Shown piece by piece: positions 35,359 through 43,414 of a DNA stretch of 64,000 nt (position 1 is its first letter; the number at the start of each line of letters is the position of its first letter). The translations under genes and the position numbers were made by a program. The notes below the pieces were generated by a model, which saw only the letters and a program-made list of their open reading frames with translations, did not search any database and was not told the origin of the DNA. Source of the stretch: Fredinandcohnia aciditolerans (GTDB taxonomy: Bacteria > Bacillota > Bacilli > Bacillales > Bacillaceae_L); the NCBI GenBank assembly GCA_003640645.1, contig QGHH01000013.1, positions 80,346 to 144,345 on the forward strand, read 5' to 3'.

Positions 35359-36153
35359 ATGTCAATTAATGTAGAAACAAAAAATCTTACTGTAAAAAAA
35401 GCCGATGGGATTGCAGAAGTTCACATTCATGTCAATAAAACAAATTCATATGATCTTGAGTATTACAAAGAGTTAAATGCAGCCATCGATGACATTCGTT
35501 TTGACAATGATATTAAAGTAGTTGTACTAATGAGTGATATGCCAAAATTCTTCTCAGCAGGAGCGAATATCAATTTCTTAAAATCTGCTGAGCCACGTTT
35601 TAAAACACAGTTCTGCTTATTCTGTAACGAAACTTTAGATAAAATTGCACGTTCACCACAGATTTGGATCGCTTGCTTAGAAGGGCATACTGTTGGTGGT
35701 GGATTAGAAATGGCTCTAGCTTGTGACCTTCGCTTTATGGGAGACCAAGCTGGTAAGATTGGACTTCCCGAAGTATCTCTTGGCGTATTAGCAGGTACAG
35801 GTGGAACTCAGCGTCTAGCTCGTCAAGTTGGACACTCTAAAGCCCTAGATTTAAACATCACAGGTGAAACATTAACACCACAAGAAGCATTAGCTATTAA
35901 ACTAGTAGATCGAGTATATCCACAAGAAGAAACAAGAGCAAAAACGTTAGAATATGCACAAAAAATTGCAAACAGCGCAACTTATGCAACATCTAATATT
36001 AAGCTGTCAATTATGAATGGGAAAGAAATGCCACTTAACGTAGCGATCCGCTATGAGGGTGAGCTTCAAAACTTATTATTCCGTTCGCAAGATGCACAAG
36101 AAGGTTTAAGTGCGTTTATTGAGAAGCGCGAACCAAATTGGCAAGGTAAGTAA
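35359..36153 (+). CDS. enoyl-CoA hydratase/isomerase, copy 2
   Basis: A 264-residue near-duplicate of the protein at 23752. Beyond the diverged first dozen residues only nine positions differ (for example KVVVL for KVAVL and ALAIKLVDRVYP for ALDINLVDRVFP). Both catalytic glutamate motifs, GGGLEMALACDLRF and GLPEVSLGV, are intact. Many third-codon positions differ, so the duplication is not brand new, or the gene was exchanged between relatives. It directly follows the aldehyde dehydrogenase by 44 bases with a CGGAGG site, so it is probably the operon's own copy. Confidence 0.9.
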   Translation: MSINVETKNLTVKKADGIAEVHIHVNKTNSYDLEYYKELNAAIDDIRFDNDIKVVVLMSDMPKFFSAGANINFLKSAEPRFKTQFCLFCNETLDKIARSPQIWIACLEGHTVGGGLEMALACDLRFMGDQAGKIGLPEVSLGVLAGTGGTQRLARQVGHSKALDLNITGETLTPQEALAIKLVDRVYPQEETRAKTLEYAQKIANSATYATSNIKLSIMNGKEMPLNVAIRYEGELQNLLFRSQDAQEGLSAFIEKREPNWQGK

Positions 36154-36221
36154 TCAAATCATTTATACTTTAAAAAATTTACCTGATGGCGACATTGCCG
36201 TCCTACCATTAGGTATGAAAA

Positions 36222-36237
36222 CACTATATTCATAGTG
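36222..36237. promoter_or_regulatory. candidate operator palindrome 1 before benzoate-CoA ligase
   Basis: CACTAT-ATTC-ATAGTG, a perfect 6-bp dyad. A related copy lies 131 bases downstream. Confidence 0.5.
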
Positions 36238-36350
36238 CTAATAATTAAAAATACCAACAGCATTATAAATGTAAAATGTCCGAATAATGTCCAAGTAATA
36301 GAGTGATGGGTACTAAATTACAAATATTTTCATACATCATTGCGGCTTAA

Positions 36351-36372
36351 AAGCACTATTTATACAGTGCTT
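36351..36372. promoter_or_regulatory. candidate operator palindrome 2 before benzoate-CoA ligase
   Basis: AAGCACT-ATTTATAC-AGTGCTT, a perfect 7-bp dyad sharing the CACTAT and AGTGCT halves with palindrome 1. It is about 100 bp upstream of the ligase start. Confidence 0.5.
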
Positions 36373-36406
36373 ATATCAAATATCAACTATGAATTACTCC
36401 AAAAAA

Positions 36407-36429
36407 GTGGAGGTAAACGTTACCTCCAC
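36407..36429 (+). terminator. leader hairpin, possible attenuator
   Basis: A perfect 10-bp stem, GTGGAGGTAA with TTACCTCCAC and an ACG loop, is followed by ATTTTTTCTATC at 36437. It stands 46 bases before the ligase start. It may terminate read-through from ech2 or act as a regulated attenuator. Confidence 0.6.
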
Positions 36430-36474
36430 TATCCTAAATTTTTTCTATCTATAAGATAGGTAAGGAGGAAAAGT

Positions 36475-38049
36475 GTGATAAAGGTAGCTTCGGATTTAAA
36501 GGGAATTGCAACGAAGTACAATGCAGCCGATCGATTTATTGAAGAAAATGTACAAAACGGACTAGGGGAAAAAATAGCCATTATAAGTGGAGACGAACAA
36601 GTCACTTATCGAGAGCTTCTTAATCGCGTGAACCAATTTGGTAACGCTCTCAAAGAATTAGGTGTTGAAAATGAAAACCGCATGCTGATGGTCATGCATG
36701 ACACCGTTGAGAATATTGTATCCTTTTATGGGGCGATAAAAATTGGTGCACTTCCAATTCCATCTAACACCATGCTACAGCCTCAGGATTATGAATATCT
36801 ATTAAACCATAGTCGCTCTAAGGTACTTGTTATACACGAGGATCTTTGGAGCAAAATTAAGGCAAATAGAGATCGATTTGTCTTCCTTCAGCATGTTATC
36901 GTCGTTACAGAAAACACGGCAGTAGATACAAACGAAATTGATTACTATGAACTGGTAAATGGTGCTTCAACAGAGCTTGAGTCGTTTTTGTCAGTCAAGG
37001 ATGACCCTGCATTCTGGTTATACAGTTCTGGTAGTACTGGAAATCCCAAAGGTGTTATTCACCATCAACGAAGCATGGAAGCAGCATATAACACGTATGG
37101 GAAACAAGTTTTGGGGATAAATGAAAATGATGTTACCTTTTCCGCTTCAAAGCTCTTTTTTGCGTATGGGCTTGGAAATGGGATGTACTTCCCATTAGGA
37201 GCTGGAGCAACAACAGTTTTATTAAAGGATCGTCCTACGCCTGATAAAGTGTTTGAAACACTTGAAAAGACAAAACCAACGATCTTTTTTGGTGTTCCAA
37301 CACTTTACGGTAGTTTGATTAACTATGTTGAGCGGACAGGCAAAATTCCTGACTTATCATCAGTGAGAGTTTGTGTATCTGCTGGTGAGGCGCTCCCTGA
37401 CACATTTGTAAACAAGTGGAAGCAACTCTTTAATCTTGATATTTTGGATGGTATCGGATTAACAGAAGCACTACATATTTTTATTTCGAATCGGGTTGGA
37501 GATATTCGTCCTGGAAGCACAGGGAAGCCTGTCCCTGGATATGAGGCGAAAATTGTCAACGATGATTTTGTGGAAGTAGAACCGAATGAAGTTGGGGACT
37601 TAGTTATTAAAGGGGAAAGCCTAACTGGTGGTTATTGGGCAAATATCGCTGAAAATCAGAAAAAACTCAAAGGTGAGTGGATGTATACAGGAGATAAATA
37701 TTACAAGGATGAAGAGGGATATTTTTGGTATTCAGGGCGTTCAGATGACATGCTGAAGGTAGGAGGAATCTGGGTTTCTCCAATTGAAGTAGAATCAACT
37801 CTACTCAAACATGACTCCGTTCTAGAAGTCGCAGTAATTGGTGTCAAGACAGAGGATAATCTAGATCTTCCAAAAGCTTGTATTGTCCTTAAAGAAGGGG
37901 TTGCCCCATCAGAAGAATTGAAAGCCGAATTAAAAGCTTATGTAAAAGCTAACTTAGCCCCTTATAAGTATCCTAGAATTATAGAATTTATGGATGAAAT
38001 TCCTAAAACAGCTTCTGGGAAAATGCAACGTTTTAAATTAAGACACTAA
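36475..38049 (+). CDS. benzoate-CoA ligase family protein
   Basis: A 524-residue adenylate-forming CoA ligase. Motifs in order are FWLYSSGSTGNPKGVIHHQ (ATP-binding P-loop, about 180), SKLFFAYGLGNGMYFPLGAGA (the aryl-pocket region typical of benzoate-CoA ligases), LDGIGLTEALHIFISN, WMYTGDKYYKDEEGYFWYSGRSDDMLKVGGIWVSPIEVE and the C-terminal catalytic lysine in PKTASGKMQRFKLR. It converts an aromatic acid, most likely benzoate, to its CoA thioester. It resembles benzoate ligases rather than the shorter PaaK (~430 residues). It starts at GTG with TAAGGAGG upstream. It is separated from ech2 by a 320-bp regulatory gap and followed by the ABC transporter. Confidence 0.9.
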   Translation: MIKVASDLKGIATKYNAADRFIEENVQNGLGEKIAIISGDEQVTYRELLNRVNQFGNALKELGVENENRMLMVMHDTVENIVSFYGAIKIGALPIPSNTMLQPQDYEYLLNHSRSKVLVIHEDLWSKIKANRDRFVFLQHVIVVTENTAVDTNEIDYYELVNGASTELESFLSVKDDPAFWLYSSGSTGNPKGVIHHQRSMEAAYNTYGKQVLGINENDVTFSASKLFFAYGLGNGMYFPLGAGATTVLLKDRPTPDKVFETLEKTKPTIFFGVPTLYGSLINYVERTGKIPDLSSVRVCVSAGEALPDTFVNKWKQLFNLDILDGIGLTEALHIFISNRVGDIRPGSTGKPVPGYEAKIVNDDFVEVEPNEVGDLVIKGESLTGGYWANIAENQKKLKGEWMYTGDKYYKDEEGYFWYSGRSDDMLKVGGIWVSPIEVESTLLKHDSVLEVAVIGVKTEDNLDLPKACIVLKEGVAPSEELKAELKAYVKANLAPYKYPRIIEFMDEIPKTASGKMQRFKLRH

Positions 38050-38061
38050 CTAATTGTTTCG

Positions 38062-38086
38062 GATACGGAAGTGTAATTAACGTAAT
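38062..38086. promoter_or_regulatory. candidate operator GATACG-N13-CGTAAT (ABC operon, distal)
   Basis: GATACG at 38062-38067 and CGTAAT at 38081-38086 with exactly 13 bases between. It belongs to the island's five-site set and lies just after the ligase stop. Confidence 0.5.
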
Positions 38087-38242
38087 AAATAAAAAACGCT
38101 AAATTCAACTAAAGAAAAAAGTTTTGTTATTTATTAAAATACTGAATTTGCGGTATGTATTGGTTAAATAGAGGTCGTGTTGGTATTAAAGACAGAAATT
38201 GTAAGTCTTTATTCCAACCCTCCTCCATTTTTTTTGCATGAA

Positions 38243-38267
38243 TTTACGGAGAAATTTATTACGTTTT
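38243..38267. promoter_or_regulatory. candidate operator TTTACG-N13-CGTTTT (ABC operon, proximal)
   Basis: TTTACG at 38243-38248 and CGTTTT at 38262-38267, 13 bases apart. It is the weakest match of the set, keeping the ACG/CGT cores only. Confidence 0.38.
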
Positions 38268-38448
38268 TTTTATGGAAGTTGAAAATATGTATTGAATATT
38301 TAGACAGTTATAACTATAATAATATTCAAAATACTAGGAATTCTAGAGAGGAGGTATCCATACATAATCCAAAAGTCCTGTTAGTTTTAAAAAATGTATA
38401 GCAAGAGGGTCAGTATTGAATGCGTTTCCATTAAAGGGAGGGTTATCT

Positions 38449-39687
38449 ATGAAACTAGTAAAAAGAAATTGGTTGATCATGTTGGCATTTGTTCTATTGC
38501 TCTCAGCATGTAGCTCAGGGGCAATCAGTACAACTACAGAAAATAACAAAAAAGAAGAAAATGAGGAACCAACAACAACTGATTCTTCAAGTGATGAGCC
38601 AATTAAAATTGGTGCTTTACTTCCTTCAACAGGTGTATATGCTTCACTTGGGGAAAATGTTAAGAACGGTATGGAGCTCTATTTTGATGAAATTGGTTGG
38701 GAAGTCGCTGGTAAGAAAATTGAGATTGTTCATGAAGATACGGAGGCAGACCCACAAGTTTCCTTACGTAAGCTTCGTAAGTTAATGGAGCAGGACAAAA
38801 TTGACATTTTAACTGGTCCAATCAGTACCGCAGTAGCTTATGCGATTCGTGACGAGGTTGATAAGAACAAATTACCTTTTCTTGTTTCTCATGCTGGAGG
38901 AAATGATTTAACAAGAACTAAGCGTAGTGATTATATCTGGCGCTCGTCTTTCTCATCCTACCAAATTGGACACTCTATGGGCCAATGGGCTTATGACAAT
39001 ATTGGTGGAAAAATCTATTTAACAGCTGCTGACTATGCCTTTGGTCATGAAGCTACGGCAGCATTTAAGGATGCTTATACGGCAGCAGGTGGAGAAATTG
39101 TTGAGGAAGTATTCGCTCCACTTGGAAATAACGATTTCTCTTCTTACTTAGCAAAAATGAATCGAGATGATATTGATGGAATCTATGCATTCTTTGCGGG
39201 TACAGATGCAATTCGCTTCGTTCAACAATACGAGCAATATGGATTAAAAGGCAAGATTCCTTTAATTGGTTCTGGATGGCTTACTGCTGAAGATACTCGT
39301 CCACAACAAGGAACTGCTCCTGAAGGCATCATTGCTTCAATCTTCTGGGATTATAGCTTAGATACGCCTGAAAACAAAAAGTTCGTTGAAGCGTATGAAG
39401 CGAAGTACGATGCAAGACCAAGTATTGAATCAGCAGAAGGATATGATGCAGCTGCGATTATGGCAAAAGCAATTGAAGCATTAAACGGTGATGTTTCAGA
39501 CCCTGATAAACTAGTAGAAGAAATCTCAAAGGTTGAACTGGATAGCCCAAGAGGACCAATCAAGTTTGACCCAGAAACTCATCAAATTATCCAAAACTTA
39601 TATATCGTAGAAACGTACCTTGATGGAGACAAGACGGAAAATAAAGTAATCGACACAGTACCAGAAGTAGTTGACCCAGGAAAATAA
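38449..39687 (+). CDS. Liv-type ABC transporter substrate-binding lipoprotein
   Basis: A 412-residue periplasmic-binding-protein-type lipoprotein. The signal peptide ends in the lipobox LLSAC, followed by a Thr/Glu-rich linker. The ligand-binding domain starts PIKIGALLPSTGVYASLGENVKNG, the typical opening of LivJ/LivK-type proteins. Such proteins bind branched-chain amino acids, amides or aromatic acids. The location after benzoate-CoA ligase favours an aromatic carboxylate. The ATG at 38449 is chosen for its AAAGGGAGGG site and signal peptide; the frame is open eleven codons upstream. It is followed by a hairpin terminator that likely reduces expression of the permease genes relative to this one. 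Confidence 0.9.
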   Translation: MKLVKRNWLIMLAFVLLLSACSSGAISTTTENNKKEENEEPTTTDSSSDEPIKIGALLPSTGVYASLGENVKNGMELYFDEIGWEVAGKKIEIVHEDTEADPQVSLRKLRKLMEQDKIDILTGPISTAVAYAIRDEVDKNKLPFLVSHAGGNDLTRTKRSDYIWRSSFSSYQIGHSMGQWAYDNIGGKIYLTAADYAFGHEATAAFKDAYTAAGGEIVEEVFAPLGNNDFSSYLAKMNRDDIDGIYAFFAGTDAIRFVQQYEQYGLKGKIPLIGSGWLTAEDTRPQQGTAPEGIIASIFWDYSLDTPENKKFVEAYEAKYDARPSIESAEGYDAAAIMAKAIEALNGDVSDPDKLVEEISKVELDSPRGPIKFDPETHQIIQNLYIVETYLDGDKTENKVIDTVPEVVDPGK

Positions 39688-39700
39688 GCAAATAATTAAT

Positions 39701-39738
39701 GAAGGAGGCAAGGTAACGGGTGTTGCCTCCTTCTTTTC
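39701..39738 (+). terminator. hairpin between binding protein and permease genes
   Basis: Perfect arms GAAGGAGGCAA and TTGCCTCCTTC are followed by TTTTC. It is probably a partial terminator inside the transport operon. Confidence 0.85.
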
Positions 39739-39780
39739 TAGTTACCTAATATATTATTACTATTTTAACGTAATTTTCTG

Positions 39781-39957
39781 TGTCTAGTTCCAGCGCCTTG
39801 CCAGTTTTCATCCTGAATAGGCTTCTGGGGGTATTTTGCGAAAAGCTTTGCTTTGAGCAGCTCGAAGTCTTATAACTTGTGCCAAGAAAAGTCAAAGAGC
39901 GACTTTTTGACACAGAACATTAGCTTGTCGGGGCAGAGCAAGGCGCTTACACATTTC
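39781..39957. repeat. intergenic repeat element E3 (AGCGCCTTGC ends)
   Basis: Perfect 10-bp inverted arms AGCGCCTTGC (39792-39801) and GCAAGGCGCT (39938-39947) enclose about 135 bases, opening with TGTCTAGTTCCAG. The TGTCTAG-TCCAGCGCC opening is a widespread Bacillaceae intergenic repeat, in my recollection. It lies inside the transporter operon. Confidence 0.7.
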
Positions 39958-39974
39958 GGATTGGGAGGAAATGA

Positions 39975-40838
39975 ATGGATACATTAGTTTTGCAATTGAT
40001 GAATGCGCTAAGCTACGGGTTTCTCCTATTCATTATTACATGTGGGATAAGTCTCGTCTTTGGTATTTTAGGAGTATTAAATTTAGCGCATGGTTCCCTA
40101 TATTTATTAGGATCTTACATGGGTTATTCAATCGTTGTAAAGTCAGGATTACCCTTTTGGGTTGCACTCTTGGTTGTACCTTTTATTATTGCCGTTATCG
40201 GATTGATTTTAGAAGTAATCCTACTTAGGCCTACCTATAAGCTTGGCCATCTTTCCCAGGTATTGTTAACCTTTGGTCTTGCGTATATCTTTCATGATCT
40301 CTTCTCCATTATTTGGGGGAAAAACATCATGACCGTAACTCCACCAGCTTTCCTAAGCCAATCGGTCGAAGTGATGGGGAATATGATCCCTTCATATCGT
40401 CTAGCTTTAATTGTAGTTGGAATCATCATCGCCGTAGCCCTGTGGTATACCCAGGAGAAAACAAAATGGGGTGCGGTTATCCGCGCCGGTTTATCTGATA
40501 AGGAGATGGTTGGTGGGCTAGGAATCAACATTCACCTCGTCTTTACACTCGTATTTTTCTTTGGAAGTTTCCTAGCAGGAATTGGTGGGGTACTTGGATC
40601 CCCAATCCTAGGGGTAGCCCCTGGAATGGAATTTAATATCCTCATTTTATCCCTTGTTGTTCTCGTTGTAGGAGGACTTGGGTCGGTAAGCGGAACGATA
40701 GTTGCGAGCCTTTTAGTGGGTATGGTTGAAACGTTTAGTCGTTTCTATGTCCCAGAACTAAGCTTAATCATTACATTTGCGTTGATGGCTGCTGTATTAA
40801 TTATCCGTCCGCAAGGATTGATAGGAAGGAGGGCATAA
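39975..40838 (+). CDS. livH: Liv-type ABC permease, LivH-like
   Basis: A 287-residue membrane permease of the LivH type with about eight helices. Family segments are ILGVLNLAHGSLYLLGSYMGY near the N-terminus, TYKLGHLSQVLLTFGLAYIF and VVGGLGSVSGTIVASLLVGM, the coupling region for the ATPases. With LivM it forms the membrane channel. AGGAGG-like GGGAGGAAATGA precedes the ATG. The stop is followed at once by the livM ATG. Confidence 0.92.
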   Translation: MDTLVLQLMNALSYGFLLFIITCGISLVFGILGVLNLAHGSLYLLGSYMGYSIVVKSGLPFWVALLVVPFIIAVIGLILEVILLRPTYKLGHLSQVLLTFGLAYIFHDLFSIIWGKNIMTVTPPAFLSQSVEVMGNMIPSYRLALIVVGIIIAVALWYTQEKTKWGAVIRAGLSDKEMVGGLGINIHLVFTLVFFFGSFLAGIGGVLGSPILGVAPGMEFNILILSLVVLVVGGLGSVSGTIVASLLVGMVETFSRFYVPELSLIITFALMAAVLIIRPQGLIGRRA

Positions 40839-41852
40839 ATGGGTAAACAGTGGATTAAAGGAAGTGTATTATTCTTATTAATGGTTGCTGCTCCCTTTTT
40901 TGTTTCTCTCTATTACGTAAACATTTTTACGGAAATCTTGATCTTTGGAATATTCGCCATTAGTTTAAATATCCTAGTAGGTCAGACTGGATTGGTTTCC
41001 TTAGGTCATGCTGCATTTTTCGGTGCGGGTGCTTATGCAACTGGTCTTGCGGCAAGTCATTTATCTACAAATGTGTTTCTAACGATTGCAATTGGAATGC
41101 TGCTTGCCTTTCTATTAGCTATTTTAATAGGTTTTGTATCAACAAAGGCACACGGTTTTTACTTTTTGATGCTAACACTTGCTTGTTCCCAGATGGTTTA
41201 CTCTATCATTTATCAATGGACAGATGTAACGGGTGGGTCAAATGGATTATCAGGTATTCCTTCTCCAAGCCTGTTTGGAGATTTTCTCCTATCCAATCAA
41301 GTGTTTATCTATTATTTTGTATTAGTCGTATTTGCAATAGTTATGATCGTGATTAACAGACTTCTTCATTCCCCACTTGGGTACGTCTTCATTGGAATAA
41401 AAGAAAATGAAGACCGAATGAAGTCGATTGGCTATAACACAACCTTCTATAAAAACATTAGCTTTTTGATTGCTGGTACTTTAGGTGGATTGGCTGGAAG
41501 TTTATATGTGTTTTTCAATGGCTTCGTAGCCCCAACAGATGTGTACTGGACAGTGTCTGGCTCGGTACTGATCATGGTGCTAGTTGGAGGAGCAGGAACA
41601 CTTTGGGGACCTGTTATTGGAGCGGCATTCATCGTTGTGTTGGAGACAATTATTAGTTCTTACACAGAAAGCTGGATGATGATTATTGGTACTGCCTTCA
41701 TCCTATTTACGATCTTTGCTCCTTCCGGAATTGCAGGGCTGTTCTCTAATCTAACAGGTAGAATTTTTAAGACAAGGCCAAAACCTGTAGTGGAAGATTA
41801 TGTCGAGCAAGCGATTGAACCAATTAAACAGCAATCAAAAATAAATGGATAG
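40839..41852 (+). CDS. livM: Liv-type ABC permease, LivM-like
   Basis: A 337-residue permease of the LivM type. ISLNILVGQTGLVSLGHAAFFGAGAYA and VLVGGAGTLWGPVIGAAFIVVLE are diagnostic. About eight to nine helices are followed by a charged C-terminal tail. The start codon directly abuts the livH stop (TAAATG), so the two are coupled. It is the partner of LivH in the transporter. Confidence 0.92.
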   Translation: MGKQWIKGSVLFLLMVAAPFFVSLYYVNIFTEILIFGIFAISLNILVGQTGLVSLGHAAFFGAGAYATGLAASHLSTNVFLTIAIGMLLAFLLAILIGFVSTKAHGFYFLMLTLACSQMVYSIIYQWTDVTGGSNGLSGIPSPSLFGDFLLSNQVFIYYFVLVVFAIVMIVINRLLHSPLGYVFIGIKENEDRMKSIGYNTTFYKNISFLIAGTLGGLAGSLYVFFNGFVAPTDVYWTVSGSVLIMVLVGGAGTLWGPVIGAAFIVVLETIISSYTESWMMIIGTAFILFTIFAPSGIAGLFSNLTGRIFKTRPKPVVEDYVEQAIEPIKQQSKING

Positions 41853-41863
41853 GGGGGGAAGTG

Positions 41864-42628
41864 ATGACTACGATTCTTTCCATTCAAAATCTATCAAAGC
41901 ACTTTGGTGGGTTAAAAGTAATTGAAGATATTACGTTGGATGTGACAGTTGGAGAACGTGTGGGATTAATTGGTCCAAATGGCGCGGGTAAGACAACCTT
42001 TTTCAATATGATCGCCGGAGACTTAAACCCGACAGGTGGAACAATTGCCTATTATGACCGAGATATTACAAAGGTACCAAACTATAAAAGGACAGAAAGT
42101 GGAATAGTGCGAACGTTCCAGAAGAACAATCTAATGTTTGGATTAACGGTGAAAGAGAATGTTCTCCTTGTTTTACAGAAAATGAGGAAAGAGCATACCC
42201 ATTGGTGGAAGAAGGTAAGTCTCAAAAATTACCAAGCGTTGCATGAAGAAACGGATGCCCTTTTACAGGAATGGAATCTTGATCAATACAGCGATACAAA
42301 GGTTCAAGAGTTATCTTATGGTGTGCAGAGACAAATTGAAATTGTCATGGCGATTGCAGGAAAGCCAAAGATTCTATTGTTAGACGAACCAACAGCAGGA
42401 ATGTCACAGGTTGAAACCGACCAGATTATTGCTCTAATTAATAAGCTGCCAAGAGAAGTAACCATTTGTATGATTGAGCATGATATTGATGTGTTGTTCG
42501 GTAATATGGACCGAGTGATTGTCCTACATACAGGAAAACTAATTGCAGATGGTACACCAGAAGCGGTTCGCGAAAATGAAGAGGTTAAGGAAATTTACTT
42601 AGGGCGGGAGGAGGCTGCACATGCTTAA
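41864..42628 (+). CDS. livG: Liv-type ABC ATPase, LivG-like
   Basis: A 254-residue ABC ATPase. It has Walker A GPNGAGKTT, the C-loop LSYGVQRQIE (LivG proteins often depart from LSGGQ in this way), Walker B ILLLDEPTAGM and the H-loop IEHDID. The extended region after the Q-loop (KMRKEHTHWWKK) is typical of LivG. The ATG at 41864 has AGGGGGGAAG ahead, with a GTG one codon earlier as an alternative. It overlaps livF by eight bases. Confidence 0.92.
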   Translation: MTTILSIQNLSKHFGGLKVIEDITLDVTVGERVGLIGPNGAGKTTFFNMIAGDLNPTGGTIAYYDRDITKVPNYKRTESGIVRTFQKNNLMFGLTVKENVLLVLQKMRKEHTHWWKKVSLKNYQALHEETDALLQEWNLDQYSDTKVQELSYGVQRQIEIVMAIAGKPKILLLDEPTAGMSQVETDQIIALINKLPREVTICMIEHDIDVLFGNMDRVIVLHTGKLIADGTPEAVRENEEVKEIYLGREEAAHA

Positions 42629-43319
42629 GTTGAAAGATGTTAATAGCTTCTATGGCTCAAGTCACATCCTTCATGGAGTGAACCTTGAAGTGAAAGAAGG
42701 CCAAGTTGTTACCCTTTTAGGAAGAAATGGTATGGGAAAGACGACAACCATGCATTCAATTATTGGCTTTGTAAATAAAGTACAAGGTGAAATCCTGTTT
42801 GAAGGAAAAAATATTGCCTCTCTTCAAAGTCATCAAATTGCTAGAAAAGGGATTGGGATTGTTCCCCAAGGGAGAAGAATATTTCCGAACCTAACCGTAA
42901 CAGAAAATCTAACCGTTTTCGCTGATCTGAAAAAAGGAGATTGGAATTTAGAGAAGATCTTTCACTATTTTCCACGCTTAAAGGAACGTGAAAAATCTCA
43001 TGCTGGCACCTTAAGTGGAGGGGAACAATCGATGTTATCTATCGGAAGAGCATTGATGAGAAATCCAAAAATCTTATTGCTTGATGAACCTACCGAAGGA
43101 TTGTCACCCTTAATGGTCAGTGAAGTGATGGATGTCCTTTTAAAATTAAAAGAATCCGGAATGTCGATGCTGCTAGTTGAACAAAATATCTCAACTGCCT
43201 TGCGAATAGCAGATGATGTTTATATTTTAAGTAAAGGAAAAGTAGTTTATCACGACAATCCCGAAGAACTAAAAAACAATATGGATATCGCGTATCAACA
43301 TCTCGCGTTAAGCAGCTAA
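42621..43319 (+). CDS. livF: Liv-type ABC ATPase, LivF-like
   Basis: A 232-residue ABC ATPase of the LivF type. It has Walker A GRNGMGKTT, Q-loop GIVPQGRRIFPNLTVTENL, the signature LSGGEQSML, Walker B ILLLDEPTEGLSPL and H-loop VEQN. It pairs with LivG to power uptake. It overlaps the livG end and is the last gene of the island, ending at a GC-rich hairpin. Confidence 0.93.
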   Translation: MLKLKDVNSFYGSSHILHGVNLEVKEGQVVTLLGRNGMGKTTTMHSIIGFVNKVQGEILFEGKNIASLQSHQIARKGIGIVPQGRRIFPNLTVTENLTVFADLKKGDWNLEKIFHYFPRLKEREKSHAGTLSGGEQSMLSIGRALMRNPKILLLDEPTEGLSPLMVSEVMDVLLKLKESGMSMLLVEQNISTALRIADDVYILSKGKVVYHDNPEELKNNMDIAYQHLALSS

Positions 43320-43323
43320 CAAT

Positions 43324-43358
43324 AGCCCTTCCCATTCCCGGGAATGGGCTTTTTATTT
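43324..43358 (+). terminator. intrinsic terminator of ABC transporter operon
   Basis: A perfect palindrome CCCATTCCCGGGAATGGG within a longer imperfect stem is followed by CTTTTTATTTTC. It marks the end of the aromatic island. Confidence 0.92.
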
Positions 43359-43414
43359 TCATTTCCTATAAATAGTAAAAAAACATTTGGTAAAGACTAC
43401 TAGTGGTGATGAAA

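Larger units (their letters stand above)
36154..36474. other. 320-bp gap with paired palindromes upstream of benzoate-CoA ligase
   Basis: No gene is seen here. The gap holds two related dyads, CACTAT-ATTC-ATAGTG (36222-36237) and AAGCACT-N8-AGTGCTT (36351-36372), which share CACTAT-N5-AGTG spacing. It also has a strong hairpin GTGGAGGTAA-ACG-TTACCTCCAC (36407-36429) followed twelve bases later by a T-rich run. These look like operators and an attenuator or terminator controlling the ligase gene. Confidence 0.65.
38050..38448. other. 399-bp regulatory gap upstream of ABC transporter operon
   Basis: AT-rich and without a supportable gene. It holds two ACG-N13-CGT dyads (38062-38086 and 38243-38267) and ends with the AAAGGGAGGG ribosome site of the binding-protein gene. 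No clear hairpin terminator for the ligase gene was found. Confidence 0.7.
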
